DNA of 64,000 bases from Mycolicibacterium madagascariense (lineage in GTDB: Bacteria; Actinomycetota; Actinomycetes; Mycobacteriales; Mycobacteriaceae), in contig NZ_AP022610.1 of NCBI RefSeq assembly GCF_010729665.1, positions 2,232,001 through 2,296,000 on the forward strand. Direction: 5' to 3'. Below the pieces are notes generated by a model. The model saw nothing but the letters and a program-made list of their open reading frames with translations. It was not told where the DNA came from and made no database searches. The stretch's first letter is position 1, and every line of letters begins with the position of its first letter. This document shows positions 44,998-55,040 of this stretch, one piece after another. Both the position numbers and the translations under genes were made by a program.

Positions 44998-46176
44998 ATG
45001 GCATTCGGCGACTATCAGCTCGAGATCTACCTGCAGGGCCTCTCCGGCGTCGTTCCATCGCTGCCGATGGCCTTCGCCGAACTGGAGGCCAAGGCGCGCG
45101 CGGCGATGTCGCCGTCGCTGTGGTCCTACGTGGCCGGCGGTGCGGGCGACGAGCGCACGCAGCGCATCAACGTCTCGGCCTTCGAGCGATGGGGGTTGAT
45201 GCCGCGGATGTTCGTCGGCGCCAAGGAGCGCGACGTGGCCGTGGAACTCTTCGGGTTGTCCCTGCCGTCGCCGGTCTTCATGGCCCCCATCGGCGTCATC
45301 GGCCTGTGCGCCCAGGACGGCCACGGCGATCTCACCGCCGCCAGGGCAGCCGCCCGCACCGGCGTGCCGCTGATGGTGTCGACGCTGACCTCCGATCCGC
45401 TGGAGGACGTGGCCGCCGAACTCGGCGACACCCCCGGCTTCTTCCAGCTCTACACCCCGACCGACCGTGACCTGGCCGCCAGCCTGGTCGCGCGCGCCGA
45501 GGCCGCGGGGTACCGGGGCATCGTGGTGACGCTGGACACCTGGATCCCCGGGTGGCGGCCGCGGGATCTGTCGACGTCGAACTTCCCGCAGTTGCGGGGC
45601 CACAGCCTGGCGAACTACTTCAGCGACCCGTTCTTTCGCGCGTCTTTGGCTCAGTCGCCCGAGGAGAACCCGCAGGGCGCGATCCTCAAGTGGGTGTCGG
45701 TCTTCGGCAACCCGCTGAGCTGGAACGACCTGCCCTGGTTGCGATCGCTGACGAAGCTCCCGCTGATCGTGAAGGGCATTCAGCATCCCGACGACGCCCG
45801 TCGCGCCATCGACGGCGGGGTCGACGGCATCTACTGCTCGAATCACGGTGGGCGCCAAGCCAATGGCGGGATCCCCGCCCTGGACTGCCTGCCCGGTCTG
45901 GTCGAGGCGGCGGGTGGGGTGCCGGTGCTGTTCGACTCCGGCGTCCGCAGCGGCGCCGACGTCGTGAAGGCCCTCGCCCTCGGGGCCACCGCGGTCGGCA
46001 TCGGACGGCCGTACGCCTACGGGATGACCCTCGGCGGCGTCGACGGCGTGGTGCACGTGCTGCGGTCCCTGCTCGCCGAGGCCGACCTGGTCATGGCCGT
46101 CGACGGCTACGCCTCGCTGAAGGATCTCACCGCGGACGCCCTGCGCCGCGTCGATGCCGACGGGGTGTCCCGATGA
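44998..46176 (+). CDS. L-lactate 2-monooxygenase-like FMN protein
   Basis: 392-residue FMN-dependent alpha-hydroxy acid oxidase, close in length and sequence pattern to M. smegmatis lactate 2-monooxygenase. Features include [65 protein letters not shown] (catalytic Lys and the SNHGGR loop) and [28 protein letters not shown]. It lacks the long insert before the active site seen in M. smegmatis. The downstream dehydrogenase ATG overlaps its stop, suggesting a small catabolic operon. Confidence 0.87.
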   Translation: MAFGDYQLEIYLQGLSGVVPSLPMAFAELEAKARAAMSPSLWSYVAGGAGDERTQRINVSAFERWGLMPRMFVGAKERDVAVELFGLSLPSPVFMAPIGVIGLCAQDGHGDLTAARAAARTGVPLMVSTLTSDPLEDVAAELGDTPGFFQLYTPTDRDLAASLVARAEAAGYRGIVVTLDTWIPGWRPRDLSTSNFPQLRGHSLANYFSDPFFRASLAQSPEENPQGAILKWVSVFGNPLSWNDLPWLRSLTKLPLIVKGIQHPDDARRAIDGGVDGIYCSNHGGRQANGGIPALDCLPGLVEAAGGVPVLFDSGVRSGADVVKALALGATAVGIGRPYAYGMTLGGVDGVVHVLRSLLAEADLVMAVDGYASLKDLTADALRRVDADGVSR

Positions 46177-47327
46177 GGGCCGTGAGTTGCCTGCAGGGCA
46201 ACCTCGACGTCGTCGACCTGTCCGCCCCGCAGCCACAGAAGGGTCAGCTCGTCCTCGACGTGAAGCGTTGTGGCATATGCGGTTCCGATCTGCATGCCCG
46301 GCATCACGCCGGTGAGCTCACCGACGTCATGACCGCCGTGGGCTACGAGGACTTCATGCGCGCCGAGACGCCGGTGGTGATGGGTCACGAGTTCAGCGGC
46401 GAGGTCGCCGAGCGGGGCCGCGGCGTCGCCAAGGAGTTCAAGGTGGGCACGCTGGTCGTGTCGTTCCCGCTGGTGCGGGCCGGCGGTGGGGTGCACCTGA
46501 CCGGGCTCTCGCCCTTGGCGCCCGGCGGCTACGCCGAGCAGGTCCTGGCCGAGGCGGCGATGACCTTCGTCGTCCCCAACGGCCTGCCCGCCGACGTCGC
46601 GGCGCTGACCGAACCGATGGCGGTGGCCCTGCACGCGGTGCGCCGCAGCGAGATCGGCAAGGGCGACGTCGCGATCGTCGTGGGCTGCGGCCCGGTGGGG
46701 CTCGCGGTCATCAGCCACCTGCGGGCGCGCGGGGTGAAGACCATCGTGGCGAGTGATTTCTCCTCGGGCAGAAGGGAACTCGCGACCAGGTGCGGTGCCG
46801 ACGTCGTCGCGGATCCCGCGGTCGAGTCGCCCTACGACCGTGCGGGTAGGGGAACGATCACCAACGCGCCCGATCTCTACGAACTGGGCATGGGATCGAT
46901 GGAGAAGCTGCGCAGGCTGCCGGGCTGGTCGCACGTCTACCGCGCCGCCGATGCATTCGGAGCAGCGGGTCCGAAGCGGCCGGTGATCTTCGAGTGCGTC
47001 GGCGTGCCAGGGATGATCGACGGGGTGATCGCCGCCGCGCCGCTGAACGCCAGGGTCGTGGTGGTCGGGGTCTGCATGGGCGAGGACAAGCTACGGCCGG
47101 CGATGGCGATCGCCAAGGAAGTCGACCTGCGGTTCGTATTCGGTTACACGCCACTGGAATTCCGCGACACCCTGCATCTGCTCGCCGACGGCAAGGTCGA
47201 CGGCACGCCGCTGCTGACCGGCACCGTCGGGCTCGACGGGGTGGCCGCGGCGTTCGACGCACTCGGTGATCCCGAGACGCACGCCAAGGTCCTCATCGAT
47301 CCGGCCAGCACCGCCGTCGCGCCCTGA
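46173..47327 (+). CDS. Zinc-type alcohol dehydrogenase without structural zinc site
   Basis: 384-residue medium-chain dehydrogenase. Catalytic zinc ligands are in [16 protein letters not shown] and MGHEFSGEV; the cofactor motif is [18 protein letters not shown]. The four-cysteine lobe for structural zinc that usually follows GHE is absent ([28 protein letters not shown]), which is seen in some subfamilies. An insert around residues 230-265 ([22 protein letters not shown]) is unusual. It is coupled to the lactate-monooxygenase-like gene. Substrate unknown. Confidence 0.87.
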   Translation: MRAVSCLQGNLDVVDLSAPQPQKGQLVLDVKRCGICGSDLHARHHAGELTDVMTAVGYEDFMRAETPVVMGHEFSGEVAERGRGVAKEFKVGTLVVSFPLVRAGGGVHLTGLSPLAPGGYAEQVLAEAAMTFVVPNGLPADVAALTEPMAVALHAVRRSEIGKGDVAIVVGCGPVGLAVISHLRARGVKTIVASDFSSGRRELATRCGADVVADPAVESPYDRAGRGTITNAPDLYELGMGSMEKLRRLPGWSHVYRAADAFGAAGPKRPVIFECVGVPGMIDGVIAAAPLNARVVVVGVCMGEDKLRPAMAIAKEVDLRFVFGYTPLEFRDTLHLLADGKVDGTPLLTGTVGLDGVAAAFDALGDPETHAKVLIDPASTAVAP

Positions 47328-47407
47328 CGGGTCACCGTGCGGTCTCGTTTCCGCGACACCCGCCGGGACTCGGGTCGGCGCGGGACTCGGTCTGCGAACG
47401 TGATGGC

Positions 47408-48316
47408 GTGGTGATCGACCTGATCCTCGAGGAGTTCGACGAGTACCTCGCATTGCAGCGGGGACGCTCCGCGCACACCCGGCGGGCCTACCTCGGCGAC
47501 CTCAGATCGCTGTTCGCGTTCCTCGCCGAACGTGCGCCCGACGGCGGGCTCGAGCGGCTCACGCTGCCCGTGCTGCGGTCGTGGCTGGCGGCGCAGACCG
47601 CGGCGGGCACGGCGCGGACCACCGTGGCGCGGCGGACGTCGGCGGTCAAGACGTTCACCGCGTGGGCCCACCGCCGCGGCCTGCTCGACGGTGACCCGGC
47701 GGAGCGGTTGCAGGTGCCCAAGGCCCGGCGCACGCTGCCCGCGGTGCTGCGTCAGGACCAGGCGCGCGACGCGATGGATGCGGCCACCTCCGGTGCGCAG
47801 CAGGACGATCCGCTGGCGCTGCGGGACCGGCTGATCGTGGAGATGTTGTACGCCACCGGAATTCGCGTCAGCGAGCTGTGCGGCCTCGACATCGACGACG
47901 TCGACGCGCGCCTGCGGGTGCTGCGGGTCCTCGGCAAGGGGAACAAGCAGCGGACGGTCCCGTTCGGCGAACCCGCTCTCGTCGCGCTCACGTCGTGGCT
48001 CGCCGACGGCAGGCCGGCGCTGGCGACGTCGACGTCGGGCCCCGCCCTGCTGATCGGAGTCCGCGGCAGGCGGTTGGACCCTCGCCAGGCCCGCACCGTC
48101 GTGCACCAGACCATGGCCGCCGTCGACGGAGCCCCCGACATCGGCCCGCACGGGTTGCGGCACAGTGCCGCAACGCATCTGCTCGAAGGCGGTGCCGACC
48201 TGCGGGTGGTCCAGGAGCTGCTGGGTCACTCGTCGCTGGCCACGACGCAGCTCTACACCCACGTGTCCGTGGCGCGGCTGCGCGCGGTGCACGATCAGGC
48301 GCATCCGCGGGCGTGA
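47408..48316 (+). CDS. xerC: Tyrosine recombinase XerC
   Basis: 302-residue tyrosine recombinase that resolves chromosome dimers at dif with XerD. The SAM-like N-terminal domain ([33 protein letters not shown]) leads to the catalytic domain with R in [57 protein letters not shown] (H-R-H and Tyr). It lies in the Rv2894c position, next to rpsB, and does not look like part of the element. GTG start; the adjacent GTG at 47411 is an alternative. Confidence 0.95.
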   Translation: MVIDLILEEFDEYLALQRGRSAHTRRAYLGDLRSLFAFLAERAPDGGLERLTLPVLRSWLAAQTAAGTARTTVARRTSAVKTFTAWAHRRGLLDGDPAERLQVPKARRTLPAVLRQDQARDAMDAATSGAQQDDPLALRDRLIVEMLYATGIRVSELCGLDIDDVDARLRVLRVLGKGNKQRTVPFGEPALVALTSWLADGRPALATSTSGPALLIGVRGRRLDPRQARTVVHQTMAAVDGAPDIGPHGLRHSAATHLLEGGADLRVVQELLGHSSLATTQLYTHVSVARLRAVHDQAHPRA

Positions 48317-48325
48317 CCGCACGGC

Positions 48326-48817
48326 TCAGCCGCCGAGCGGTTTGAGCCGGATCGGGGTGGTCACCACCAGCCCGAGCGGGTCGACGTAGTCCGCGTGCGA
48401 GGCCGGTCCCCACAGCGCACCCCAGTGCAGGCAGGCGGGCGCACCGCAGCCGGGGTGCCCGGCGACGAGCACGCCGAGCGCGGCGCCCGCGACCACGCGC
48501 TGACCCACCGCGACGGTGGCCTGCACCGGTTCATAGGTGGTGCGCAGCCCGCCGGGGTGCGCGATCGAGACCAGCGGCCGCCCTGCCAACCGACCCGCGA
48601 AGACCACGGCGCCGTCGGCCGCGGCGTAGACGGGCTGACCCGCCACCGCGGCCAGGTCGACCCCTCGGTGACCGCGCCCCCACGTGACCGACGGTGGATC
48701 GAACGCCCGCAGCACGGCGGGCCGGGGGCGTAGCGGCCACTGCAGCCGGCCGTCGTCGGCGCGCGCCGGCGCCGCGAACAGCGTCCCGAGGACTACCAGC
48801 ACCGTCAGGAACCGCAT
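48326..48817 (-). CDS. Secreted M23-family peptidase
   Basis: 163-residue LytM-type metallopeptidase acting on peptidoglycan cross-bridges. A Sec signal peptide (about residues 1-20, ending PARA) precedes the domain. The zinc motifs are HRGVD (about residues 50-54) and LHWG, with an internal GLRTTYEPVQ. Homologue Rv2891 lies at this place. It is convergent with xerC. Short length means essentially one domain. Confidence 0.92.
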   Translation of the reverse strand: MRFLTVLVVLGTLFAAPARADDGRLQWPLRPRPAVLRAFDPPSVTWGRGHRGVDLAAVAGQPVYAAADGAVVFAGRLAGRPLVSIAHPGGLRTTYEPVQATVAVGQRVVAGAALGVLVAGHPGCGAPACLHWGALWGPASHADYVDPLGLVVTTPIRLKPLGG

Positions 48818-48915
48818 TCACCCAGCTCAGCGCACCGCAGGAACGTTGGGAAGGGGGAGGCCGCCCGCCTGTGGATGAACGAGCCGCGGTGGACGAAGCA
48901 TGCATGTCAACGGTG

Positions 48916-48921
48916 TAAACT
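48916..48921 (+). promoter_or_regulatory. -10 element upstream of rpsB
   Basis: TAAACT at 48916-48921, about 180 nt before the rpsB ATG, between divergent M23 and rpsB genes. A long leader would follow. The -35 is not clear. Confidence 0.4.
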
Positions 48922-49104
48922 CGACACCGCAATCCGCATCAGCGGGTTGACTTCGCGCGCCCGTGTCGCGGCTCCGTAGTTCCAGGGTCGCACACGCATG
49001 CCGGTTGGTCCCGCCTCGACGAGACGGGTCCGGCACGCAACGAGCGCCAGGGTTCGGCATCACCCGGAGCCGGACGACAACCGACAATGAAGGCTGGGCC
49101 AACC

Positions 49105-49932
49105 ATGGCTGTAGTGACCATGAAGCAGCTGCTCGACAGCGGCACCCACTTCGGGCATCAGACCCGTCGCTGGAATCCCAAGATGAAGCGGTTCATATTC
49201 ACCGACCGCAACGGCATCTACATCATCGACTTGCAGCAGACGCTGACGTACATCGACAAGGCGTACGAATTCGTCAAGGAGACCGTCGCCCACGGCGGCA
49301 GCATCATGTTCGTCGGCACCAAGAAGCAGGCGCAGGAGTCCATCGCGGACGAGGCCACCCGGGTCGGGATGCCGTACGTGAACCAGCGCTGGCTCGGCGG
49401 CATGCTCACCAACTTCTCCACCGTGCACAAGCGTCTTCAGCGCATGAAGGAGCTCGAGGGCATGGAGCAGACGGGCGGCTTCGAGGGACGCACCAAGAAG
49501 GAGATCTTGATGCTGACCCGTGAGAAGAACAAGCTCGAGCGCAGCCTCGGTGGTATCCGCGACATGCAGAAGGTGCCCTCGGCGATCTGGGTCGTCGACA
49601 CCAACAAGGAGCACCTCGCCGTCGCCGAGGCCCGCAAGCTGAACATCCCGATCATCGCGATCCTCGACACCAACTGCGATCCGGACCTCGTCGACTACCC
49701 GATCCCGGGCAACGACGACGCGATCCGCTCGGCCGCACTGCTCACCAAGGTGGTCGCCTCCGCGGTCGCCGAGGGGCTCAAGGCGCGCTCCGGCGCCGGT
49801 GCCGACAAGCCCGCCGCGGACGGCGCCGAGCCGCTGGCGGAGTGGGAGCAGGAGCTGCTCGCCTCCGCGACGGCCACCGCCCCTGCCGAGGCAGGCGCGG
49901 TCGCCGGCGAACCGACCACCGACGCATCCTGA
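49105..49932 (+). CDS. rpsB: 30S ribosomal protein uS2
   Basis: 275-residue uS2. [28 protein letters not shown] opens the protein; [30 protein letters not shown] and [23 protein letters not shown] are family motifs. The C-terminal extension is Ala/Glu-rich. The ATG at 49105 is used because homologues start there; an ATG at 49087 is upstream. tsf follows after 25 nt. Confidence 0.98.
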   Translation: MAVVTMKQLLDSGTHFGHQTRRWNPKMKRFIFTDRNGIYIIDLQQTLTYIDKAYEFVKETVAHGGSIMFVGTKKQAQESIADEATRVGMPYVNQRWLGGMLTNFSTVHKRLQRMKELEGMEQTGGFEGRTKKEILMLTREKNKLERSLGGIRDMQKVPSAIWVVDTNKEHLAVAEARKLNIPIIAILDTNCDPDLVDYPIPGNDDAIRSAALLTKVVASAVAEGLKARSGAGADKPAADGAEPLAEWEQELLASATATAPAEAGAVAGEPTTDAS

Positions 49933-49957
49933 ATCACTCTTAGGAGAGAACCGAATT

Positions 49958-50773
49958 ATGGCTAACTACACCGCTGCCGACGTCAAGCGTCTGCGGGAGG
50001 TGACCGGCTCGGGCATGCTCGACTGCAAGAACGCCCTGGTCGAGGCCGATGGCGACTTCGACAAGGCCGTCGAGGTGCTGCGCATCAAGGGCGCCAAGGA
50101 CGTCGGCAAGCGCGCTGAGCGCGCCACGGCCGAAGGTCTGGTGGCGGCTCAGGGCGGCGCGCTCATCGAGCTCAACTCAGAGACCGACTTCGTCGCGAAG
50201 AACGCGGAGTTCCAGGCCGTCGCCGCGCAGATCGTGGCCGCAGCCGCGGAGTCCAAGACCACCGACGTCGACGCATTGAAGGCCGCCAAGGCGGGCGACA
50301 AGACCGTCGAAGAGGTCATCGCCGAACTGTCGGCGAAGATCGGCGAAAAGCTCGAACTGCGCCGCGTCGCGTACTTCGACGGCACCGTCGAGGCGTACCT
50401 GCACAAGCGGTCCTCGGACCTGCCCCCGGCCGTCGGCGTGCTCGTCGAGTACACCGGCGGCACCCCGGAGGTCGCGCACGCCGTCGCCCTGCAGGTGGCG
50501 TCGATGAAGGCCAAGTACCTCACGCGTGACGACGTCCCCGCCGACGCCGTCGCCAACGAGCGCCGCATCGCCGAGGAGACCGCGAAGGAGGAGGGCAAGC
50601 CGGAACAGGCGCTGCCCAAGATCGTCGAGGGTCGACTCACCGGCTTCTTCAAGGACGTCGTCCTGCTCGAGCAGCAGGCGATCGCCGACGACAAGAAGAC
50701 CGTCAAGGCCCTGATCGAGGATGCCGGACTGACCGTCACCCGGTTCGTCCGCTTCGAGGTCGGTCGCTCCTAG
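49958..50773 (+). CDS. tsf: Elongation factor Ts
   Basis: 271-residue guanine-nucleotide exchange factor for EF-Tu. The start [27 protein letters not shown] is canonical, and FVAKNAEFQ and [12 protein letters not shown] are conserved. TAGGAGAGAA precedes the ATG at 49958. Operon rpsB-tsf as in nearly all bacteria. Confidence 0.98.
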   Translation: MANYTAADVKRLREVTGSGMLDCKNALVEADGDFDKAVEVLRIKGAKDVGKRAERATAEGLVAAQGGALIELNSETDFVAKNAEFQAVAAQIVAAAAESKTTDVDALKAAKAGDKTVEEVIAELSAKIGEKLELRRVAYFDGTVEAYLHKRSSDLPPAVGVLVEYTGGTPEVAHAVALQVASMKAKYLTRDDVPADAVANERRIAEETAKEEGKPEQALPKIVEGRLTGFFKDVVLLEQQAIADDKKTVKALIEDAGLTVTRFVRFEVGRS

Positions 50774-50892
50774 GCACCAGAACCCGAGCGACGCACCAAT
50801 CGCTCGCCAAGGAGACCCCGCGTCCCACCGGTGATCCCGGTCGGCGCGGGGTTTCTCCGTCTGTGGGGACGCCCGATTGCTAGCGTCGGGTG

Positions 50893-52330
50893 GTGACCTC
50901 CGCATCCGCATACGGCGACGACGCCCTCGGCCAACTGGACGCCACCGCGGTGGCCGAGGCCATCCGCTCGGGGACGGTGTCCAGGACGGAGGTCGTCGAC
51001 GCGGCGATCGCCCGCACGCAACGGGTGAATCCCGCCCTGAACGGTCTGGCGTACGAGGCGTTCGAGCGTGCCCGCGTCCGCGCCGCGTCGGCGACCCCCT
51101 ACGGCGGTTTCTTCGACGGGGTGCCGAGCTTCGTGAAGGACAACGTCGCGGTCGAGGGCATGCCGACGATGGAGGGCACCGACGCCTGGGACCCGCGGCC
51201 GGAGCGCGCGAACGGTGACTTCGCCCGCACCTATCTGTCGACGGGGGTCATCGCCCTCGGCAAGACGCAGATGTCGGAGTTCGGCTTCAGCGCCGTCGCC
51301 GAGCATCCCCGGCTCGGCCCGGTCCGCAATCCCTGGCACACCGACTACACGGCAGGTGCGTCGTCATCGGGGTCGGGGGCCTTCGTGGCCGCAGGCGTCG
51401 TGCCCATCGCGCACGCCAACGACGGCGGCGGCTCGATCCGAATTCCGGCTTCCTGCAACGGTTTGGTGGGCCTCAAGCCGTCGCGCGGCCGACTCCCGCT
51501 GGACGCGAACATGCGCCAGATGCCCATCCGGATTGTCGCCAACGGCGTGCTGACGCGTTCGGTCAGGGACACCGCGGCGTTCTACCGCGAGGCCGAGAAC
51601 GTCTGGCGCGACCCGAAGCTCGAGCCCATCGGCGACGTGACCCGCCCGTCGCGCACGCGGCTTCGCGTGGCCGTGTTCACCAAGTCGGTGAAGCGGGAGT
51701 GCAGTCCGGAGGTGCGCGAGCAGACGCTGACTACCGCCGCCCTGCTCGAACGCATGGGCCACCACGTCGAGCGCCTCGACGAGCCGCCGGTGCCCGCGTC
51801 GTTCATCGACGACTTCCTGCTGTACTGGGCGCTGCTGTCGTTCGCGTTGGTGCGGGGCGGCACGAGTCGGTTCGGCCCGTCGTTCGACCGCGGCAAGCTC
51901 GACAACCTGAGTCTCGGCCTGGAGGCGTTCGCGGCGGGCAATCTGCCTAGGCTGCCGCTGGCCATCGCTCGGCTGGCGACGCTGCGCCGCCGGATGCTCC
52001 GGCAGATCCGCGACTACGACGTGTTGCTCACGCCGACGCTCGCCGACGCCCCGCCACGTGTCGGGCACCTCGATCCGACGGCCGACTACGACCAGATCAT
52101 CGAGCGCCTGGTCGACTGGGTGGCGTTCACGCCGCTGCAGAACGTGACGGGCGATCCGGCCATCTCGCTGCCGCTGGGGACCTCGGCCGACGGAGCTGCC
52201 CATCGGCATGATGTTCAGCGCCCGCCTGGGGCGCGAGGCGACGCTGCTCGAACTGGCCTATGAGATCGAGGAGGCAGCACCGTTCCGAAGCCTTGCTGCC
52301 GCCGCGGATTCCCGCGCCGTCACGCGCTGA
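50893..52330 (+). pseudogene. Amidase (AmiC-like) with C-terminal frameshift
   Basis: Amidase-signature enzyme. The catalytic Lys region FVKDNVAVEGMP and the Gly/Ser-rich GASSSGSGAFVAAGVVPIAHANDGGGSIRIPASCNG are intact. At about 52192-52195 (CGGAGCTG) one extra base shifts the frame. As written the protein ends at 52263 after about 25 out-of-frame residues. Removing one base restores the family C terminus (GLPIGMMFSARLGREATLLELAYEIE) to the stop at 52328-52330, giving 478 residues. It may be a real mutation or a sequencing error. GTG start with TAGCGT 6 nt upstream. Confidence 0.85.
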
Positions 52331-52480
52331 CGGGCCGTCTGTTCGAGCATGCTCGCGGGGATACCGCAACGAAATCCGTCGCCCGTGCGACACAGCGCCG
52401 TAACTAGACTTAGGTCGATTTAACGAAACGGTCATCACGGGACGCAGGCGCAGAAACACGCGGCGCTGAACATCTCTGCT

Positions 52481-53644
52481 GTGGACTCCACTGCGCCCAC
52501 GACCGTTCGATCACCGGCGATCGCCTCCGCCTCCGGCAATACCTTCGGGTACCTGATCCGGTTCGCGCTGGCGAATATTCGTCGTAGGCCCGAACGGTTT
52601 GCGCTTTCTGTGCTCGGCATCGCGCTGGCGATTGCCTGCGTCGTCGTCGTGCGCACCATCTCCTCGAGCTTCGCGATCACCGGCGCCGACTCGGTGAGCG
52701 ACGTGCTGCACGGCGCCCAACTGTGGGTGGTGCCCGCCGCGGGCGTGCACTACGACCCCGACGCGCAGGCGCTGGTCGCCAACGGACCCGCACCGGCGCT
52801 GACCGTGCCCGCCGGCTGGACGGGAACCCGCACGCCGTCGGGTGTCACGACGGTGAACGGCACCTCGGTCTCGGTGCGCGGAAGTGACCGAATCCCCTCC
52901 GGCCGAGCCTCTTTCGGGTCGGGACTGGCCACTAGACTCAACCTTCCGCAGGGTGCGCCCATCGTCATCGGCGGTCGCAACCTGGTCGTCGACGTCGATG
53001 GCGGCGGGCAGTCCGTGACGGTGTCCACGGACCTGGCCACGTCCCTCGTCGGGGACAACGGGTGGTGGACGTTGGTCGCTCCTGCTGGGCAGGAGCAGAG
53101 TCGCAACCTCGGGCAGGTCGTCGGCGAGGCGACGGGGTTGCCCGCGACGTCGGACCCCTCGGTGCAGCCGGACCCCCGCGGCGCCGGACTCATCTACGAC
53201 ACCGTGGGCGGCTCGGGACCCCTGACGTTCGACCAGAAGTTCTCGGCGCTGTTCTCTGGCAAGGTCACCGGGTCCACCCTCGGCCTCATCTCCACCATCG
53301 GGCTCGTCCTCGGCTTCGTCATCGCGGTGTCGTCGTTCCTGGCGGCGGTCCAGGAACGCAAACGCGAATTCGGCATCATGTCGAGCATCGGCCTGGCCGA
53401 CGAGGTGCTGTACTTCTTCCTCGTCGAATCCGCCATCGTCTTCGTCGCCGCCTACCTGGTGGGCGTGCTCGGTGCGGGAGTGGCCGTCGCCCTGGTGATT
53501 CCCAGCATCGCGACGCCGGTCGCGTGGTTGCAGGCGGCGGGCATGGTGGCCGCCTTCATCCCCGCCATGGCCATCGTCGGTGCGCTGGTGCCGGTGCACC
53601 GGCTGCTGCAACACCGGCCCGTGGATCTGCTGGGGGACCGCTGA
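52481..53644 (+). CDS. ABC transporter permease (FtsX/MacB-like)
   Basis: 387-residue permease: one N-terminal membrane segment (about residues 40-60), a large extracytoplasmic domain, then three membrane segments (about 260-285, 310-335 and 350-375). ERKREFGIMSSIGL is the FtsX-type cytoplasmic motif. GTG start. It is first of a three-gene ABC unit with a second, shorter permease and an ATPase. Such systems export lipids, peptides or antibiotics, or transmit signals; the substrate is unknown. Confidence 0.87.
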   Translation: MDSTAPTTVRSPAIASASGNTFGYLIRFALANIRRRPERFALSVLGIALAIACVVVVRTISSSFAITGADSVSDVLHGAQLWVVPAAGVHYDPDAQALVANGPAPALTVPAGWTGTRTPSGVTTVNGTSVSVRGSDRIPSGRASFGSGLATRLNLPQGAPIVIGGRNLVVDVDGGGQSVTVSTDLATSLVGDNGWWTLVAPAGQEQSRNLGQVVGEATGLPATSDPSVQPDPRGAGLIYDTVGGSGPLTFDQKFSALFSGKVTGSTLGLISTIGLVLGFVIAVSSFLAAVQERKREFGIMSSIGLADEVLYFFLVESAIVFVAAYLVGVLGAGVAVALVIPSIATPVAWLQAAGMVAAFIPAMAIVGALVPVHRLLQHRPVDLLGDR

Positions 53645-53672
53645 TGCCCGCGCGTGCGAGGAGGCACCCAAC

Positions 53673-54239
53673 GTGTTGACCAAGGGTCTGGCCTACGGCT
53701 GGCTGGCCGCGCGGCGGCGCATCGGCGAGATGGTGTTGCCGGTGGTCACCACCGCGACGGGAGCCTTCCTCGTCGTGATGGTGTTCGGCATGTCCGACGG
53801 AATCAAGGCCCAGTCGGCGTCGCTCGGACACGCCGCCGAGATCGGCAGGGCCATCGTGCTGATCGCGGTCATGGTGCTCCTCGTCGGCGTCGTCGAGGTC
53901 GCCGTCGCCACCACGCGGACCGTCGCGCACCGCACCAGGGAGCTCGGGGTGTTGGGCGCCAACGGAATTCCCCGCGCGCCGGTGGTGACGGCGCTGCTCG
54001 TCGAGCCGGTGATCGCCGCGGTGCTCGGGGCGCTCGTCGGGGCGGTGCTCGCCCTGGTCGCCACCGTCGTCCTGGGTGCCACGGGTTTCGTGCCGACCGG
54101 GGTCTCGATCTCCGGTCTGGTGACCGGCTCCGGCATCGCCGTCGTCGTGAGCATCGTCGCCGCACTGGCCACCAGCATCATCCCCACGTGGACCGCAGCG
54201 TCGCGCCCACCCATCCGTTCGCTCTCCGCAGGAGGCTAG
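53673..54239 (+). CDS. Short FtsX-like ABC permease
   Basis: 188-residue permease with four membrane segments and no large extracytoplasmic domain. GAGGAGG precedes the GTG. RTRELGVLGANGIPR is the FtsX coupling-type motif, matching that of the first permease. It is half the normal size, so the transporter may be an asymmetric heterodimer. 28 nt after permease 1 and 3 nt before the ATPase. Confidence 0.82.
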   Translation: MLTKGLAYGWLAARRRIGEMVLPVVTTATGAFLVVMVFGMSDGIKAQSASLGHAAEIGRAIVLIAVMVLLVGVVEVAVATTRTVAHRTRELGVLGANGIPRAPVVTALLVEPVIAAVLGALVGAVLALVATVVLGATGFVPTGVSISGLVTGSGIAVVVSIVAALATSIIPTWTAASRPPIRSLSAGG

Positions 54240-54242
54240 ACC

Positions 54243-54995
54243 ATGACGGTCACCAAGGACACCGACGGCGGCACGGACGTCGCCGCCGCCACCGGGCCCG
54301 CGTCGAGCGCGCCGACCGATGCGTCGCCGGTCATCGAGATCTCCGACGTCTGGAAGTTGCACAAACTCGGCGACGAGGTCGTCAAGGCCCTCGTCGCGGC
54401 CGAACTCCGGGTCATGCCAGGCGAATTCGTCTGCCTGATGGGCCCGAGCGGCAGCGGCAAGTCCACGCTCCTCAACATCATCGGCGGGCTCGACCGGCCG
54501 ACGAAGGGTTCGGTGATGGTCGCGGGCAAGGACACCGGGCTGCTCACCGAGAGCCAGTTCGCCGCGCTGCGCCACGACACCATCGGCTTCATCTTTCAGA
54601 GCTACAACCTCATCCCGTTCCTGTCCGCGGTGGAGAACGTCGAGCTGCCGTTGATGTTCGAGCCGTATGACCGAAAGTCGTTGCGCAAGCGCGCCTTGGA
54701 GCTGCTCGACCTCGTCGGGTTGAGCCACCGCATCGACCACCAGCCCACCAAGATGTCCGGTGGCGAACAGCAGCGCACGGCCATCGCGCGCTCGCTCATC
54801 AGCAATCCGACTCTGGTCCTCGCCGACGAACCGACGGCGAACCTGGACCACAAGACGGGGGAGACGGTCGTGCGGATGCTGCGCGACCTGTGCTCGACCA
54901 TCGGCGTCACCGTCGTCGCCAGCACCCACGACCCGATCGTCGCGGAGGAAGCAAGCCGCGTCGTCCGGATGCGGGACGGACAGATCGTCAACTGA
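54243..54995 (+). CDS. ABC transporter ATPase (LolD/MacB-like)
   Basis: 250-residue ATPase. Walker A GPSGSGKSTLLNIIGGLD, signature MSGGEQQRTAIARSL, Walker B LVLADEPTANLDHKTG, H-loop STHDP. The family is that of LolD/MacB ATPases, partner to FtsX-type permeases. It completes the three-gene unit and is followed by a terminator-like hairpin. Confidence 0.95.
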   Translation: MTVTKDTDGGTDVAAATGPASSAPTDASPVIEISDVWKLHKLGDEVVKALVAAELRVMPGEFVCLMGPSGSGKSTLLNIIGGLDRPTKGSVMVAGKDTGLLTESQFAALRHDTIGFIFQSYNLIPFLSAVENVELPLMFEPYDRKSLRKRALELLDLVGLSHRIDHQPTKMSGGEQQRTAIARSLISNPTLVLADEPTANLDHKTGETVVRMLRDLCSTIGVTVVASTHDPIVAEEASRVVRMRDGQIVN

Positions 54996-54998
54996 CTC

Positions 54999-55017
54999 AA
55001 TCCCCGCGGCGGGGATT
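54999..55017 (+). terminator. Hairpin after ABC operon
   Basis: AATCCCCG (54999-55006) / CGGGGATT (55010-55017), 8 bp perfect, loop CGG, directly after the ATPase stop and before the permease gene. No long T-run. Confidence 0.55.
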
Positions 55018-55040
55018 CGTATCCGATTGGGAGAGAAGCA

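Noticed and set aside
47408..48316. XerC considered as a second mobile-element integrase
   Set aside because: It lies in the conserved chromosomal position beside rpsB, has the normal XerC length, and no att repeats or foreign genes flank it.
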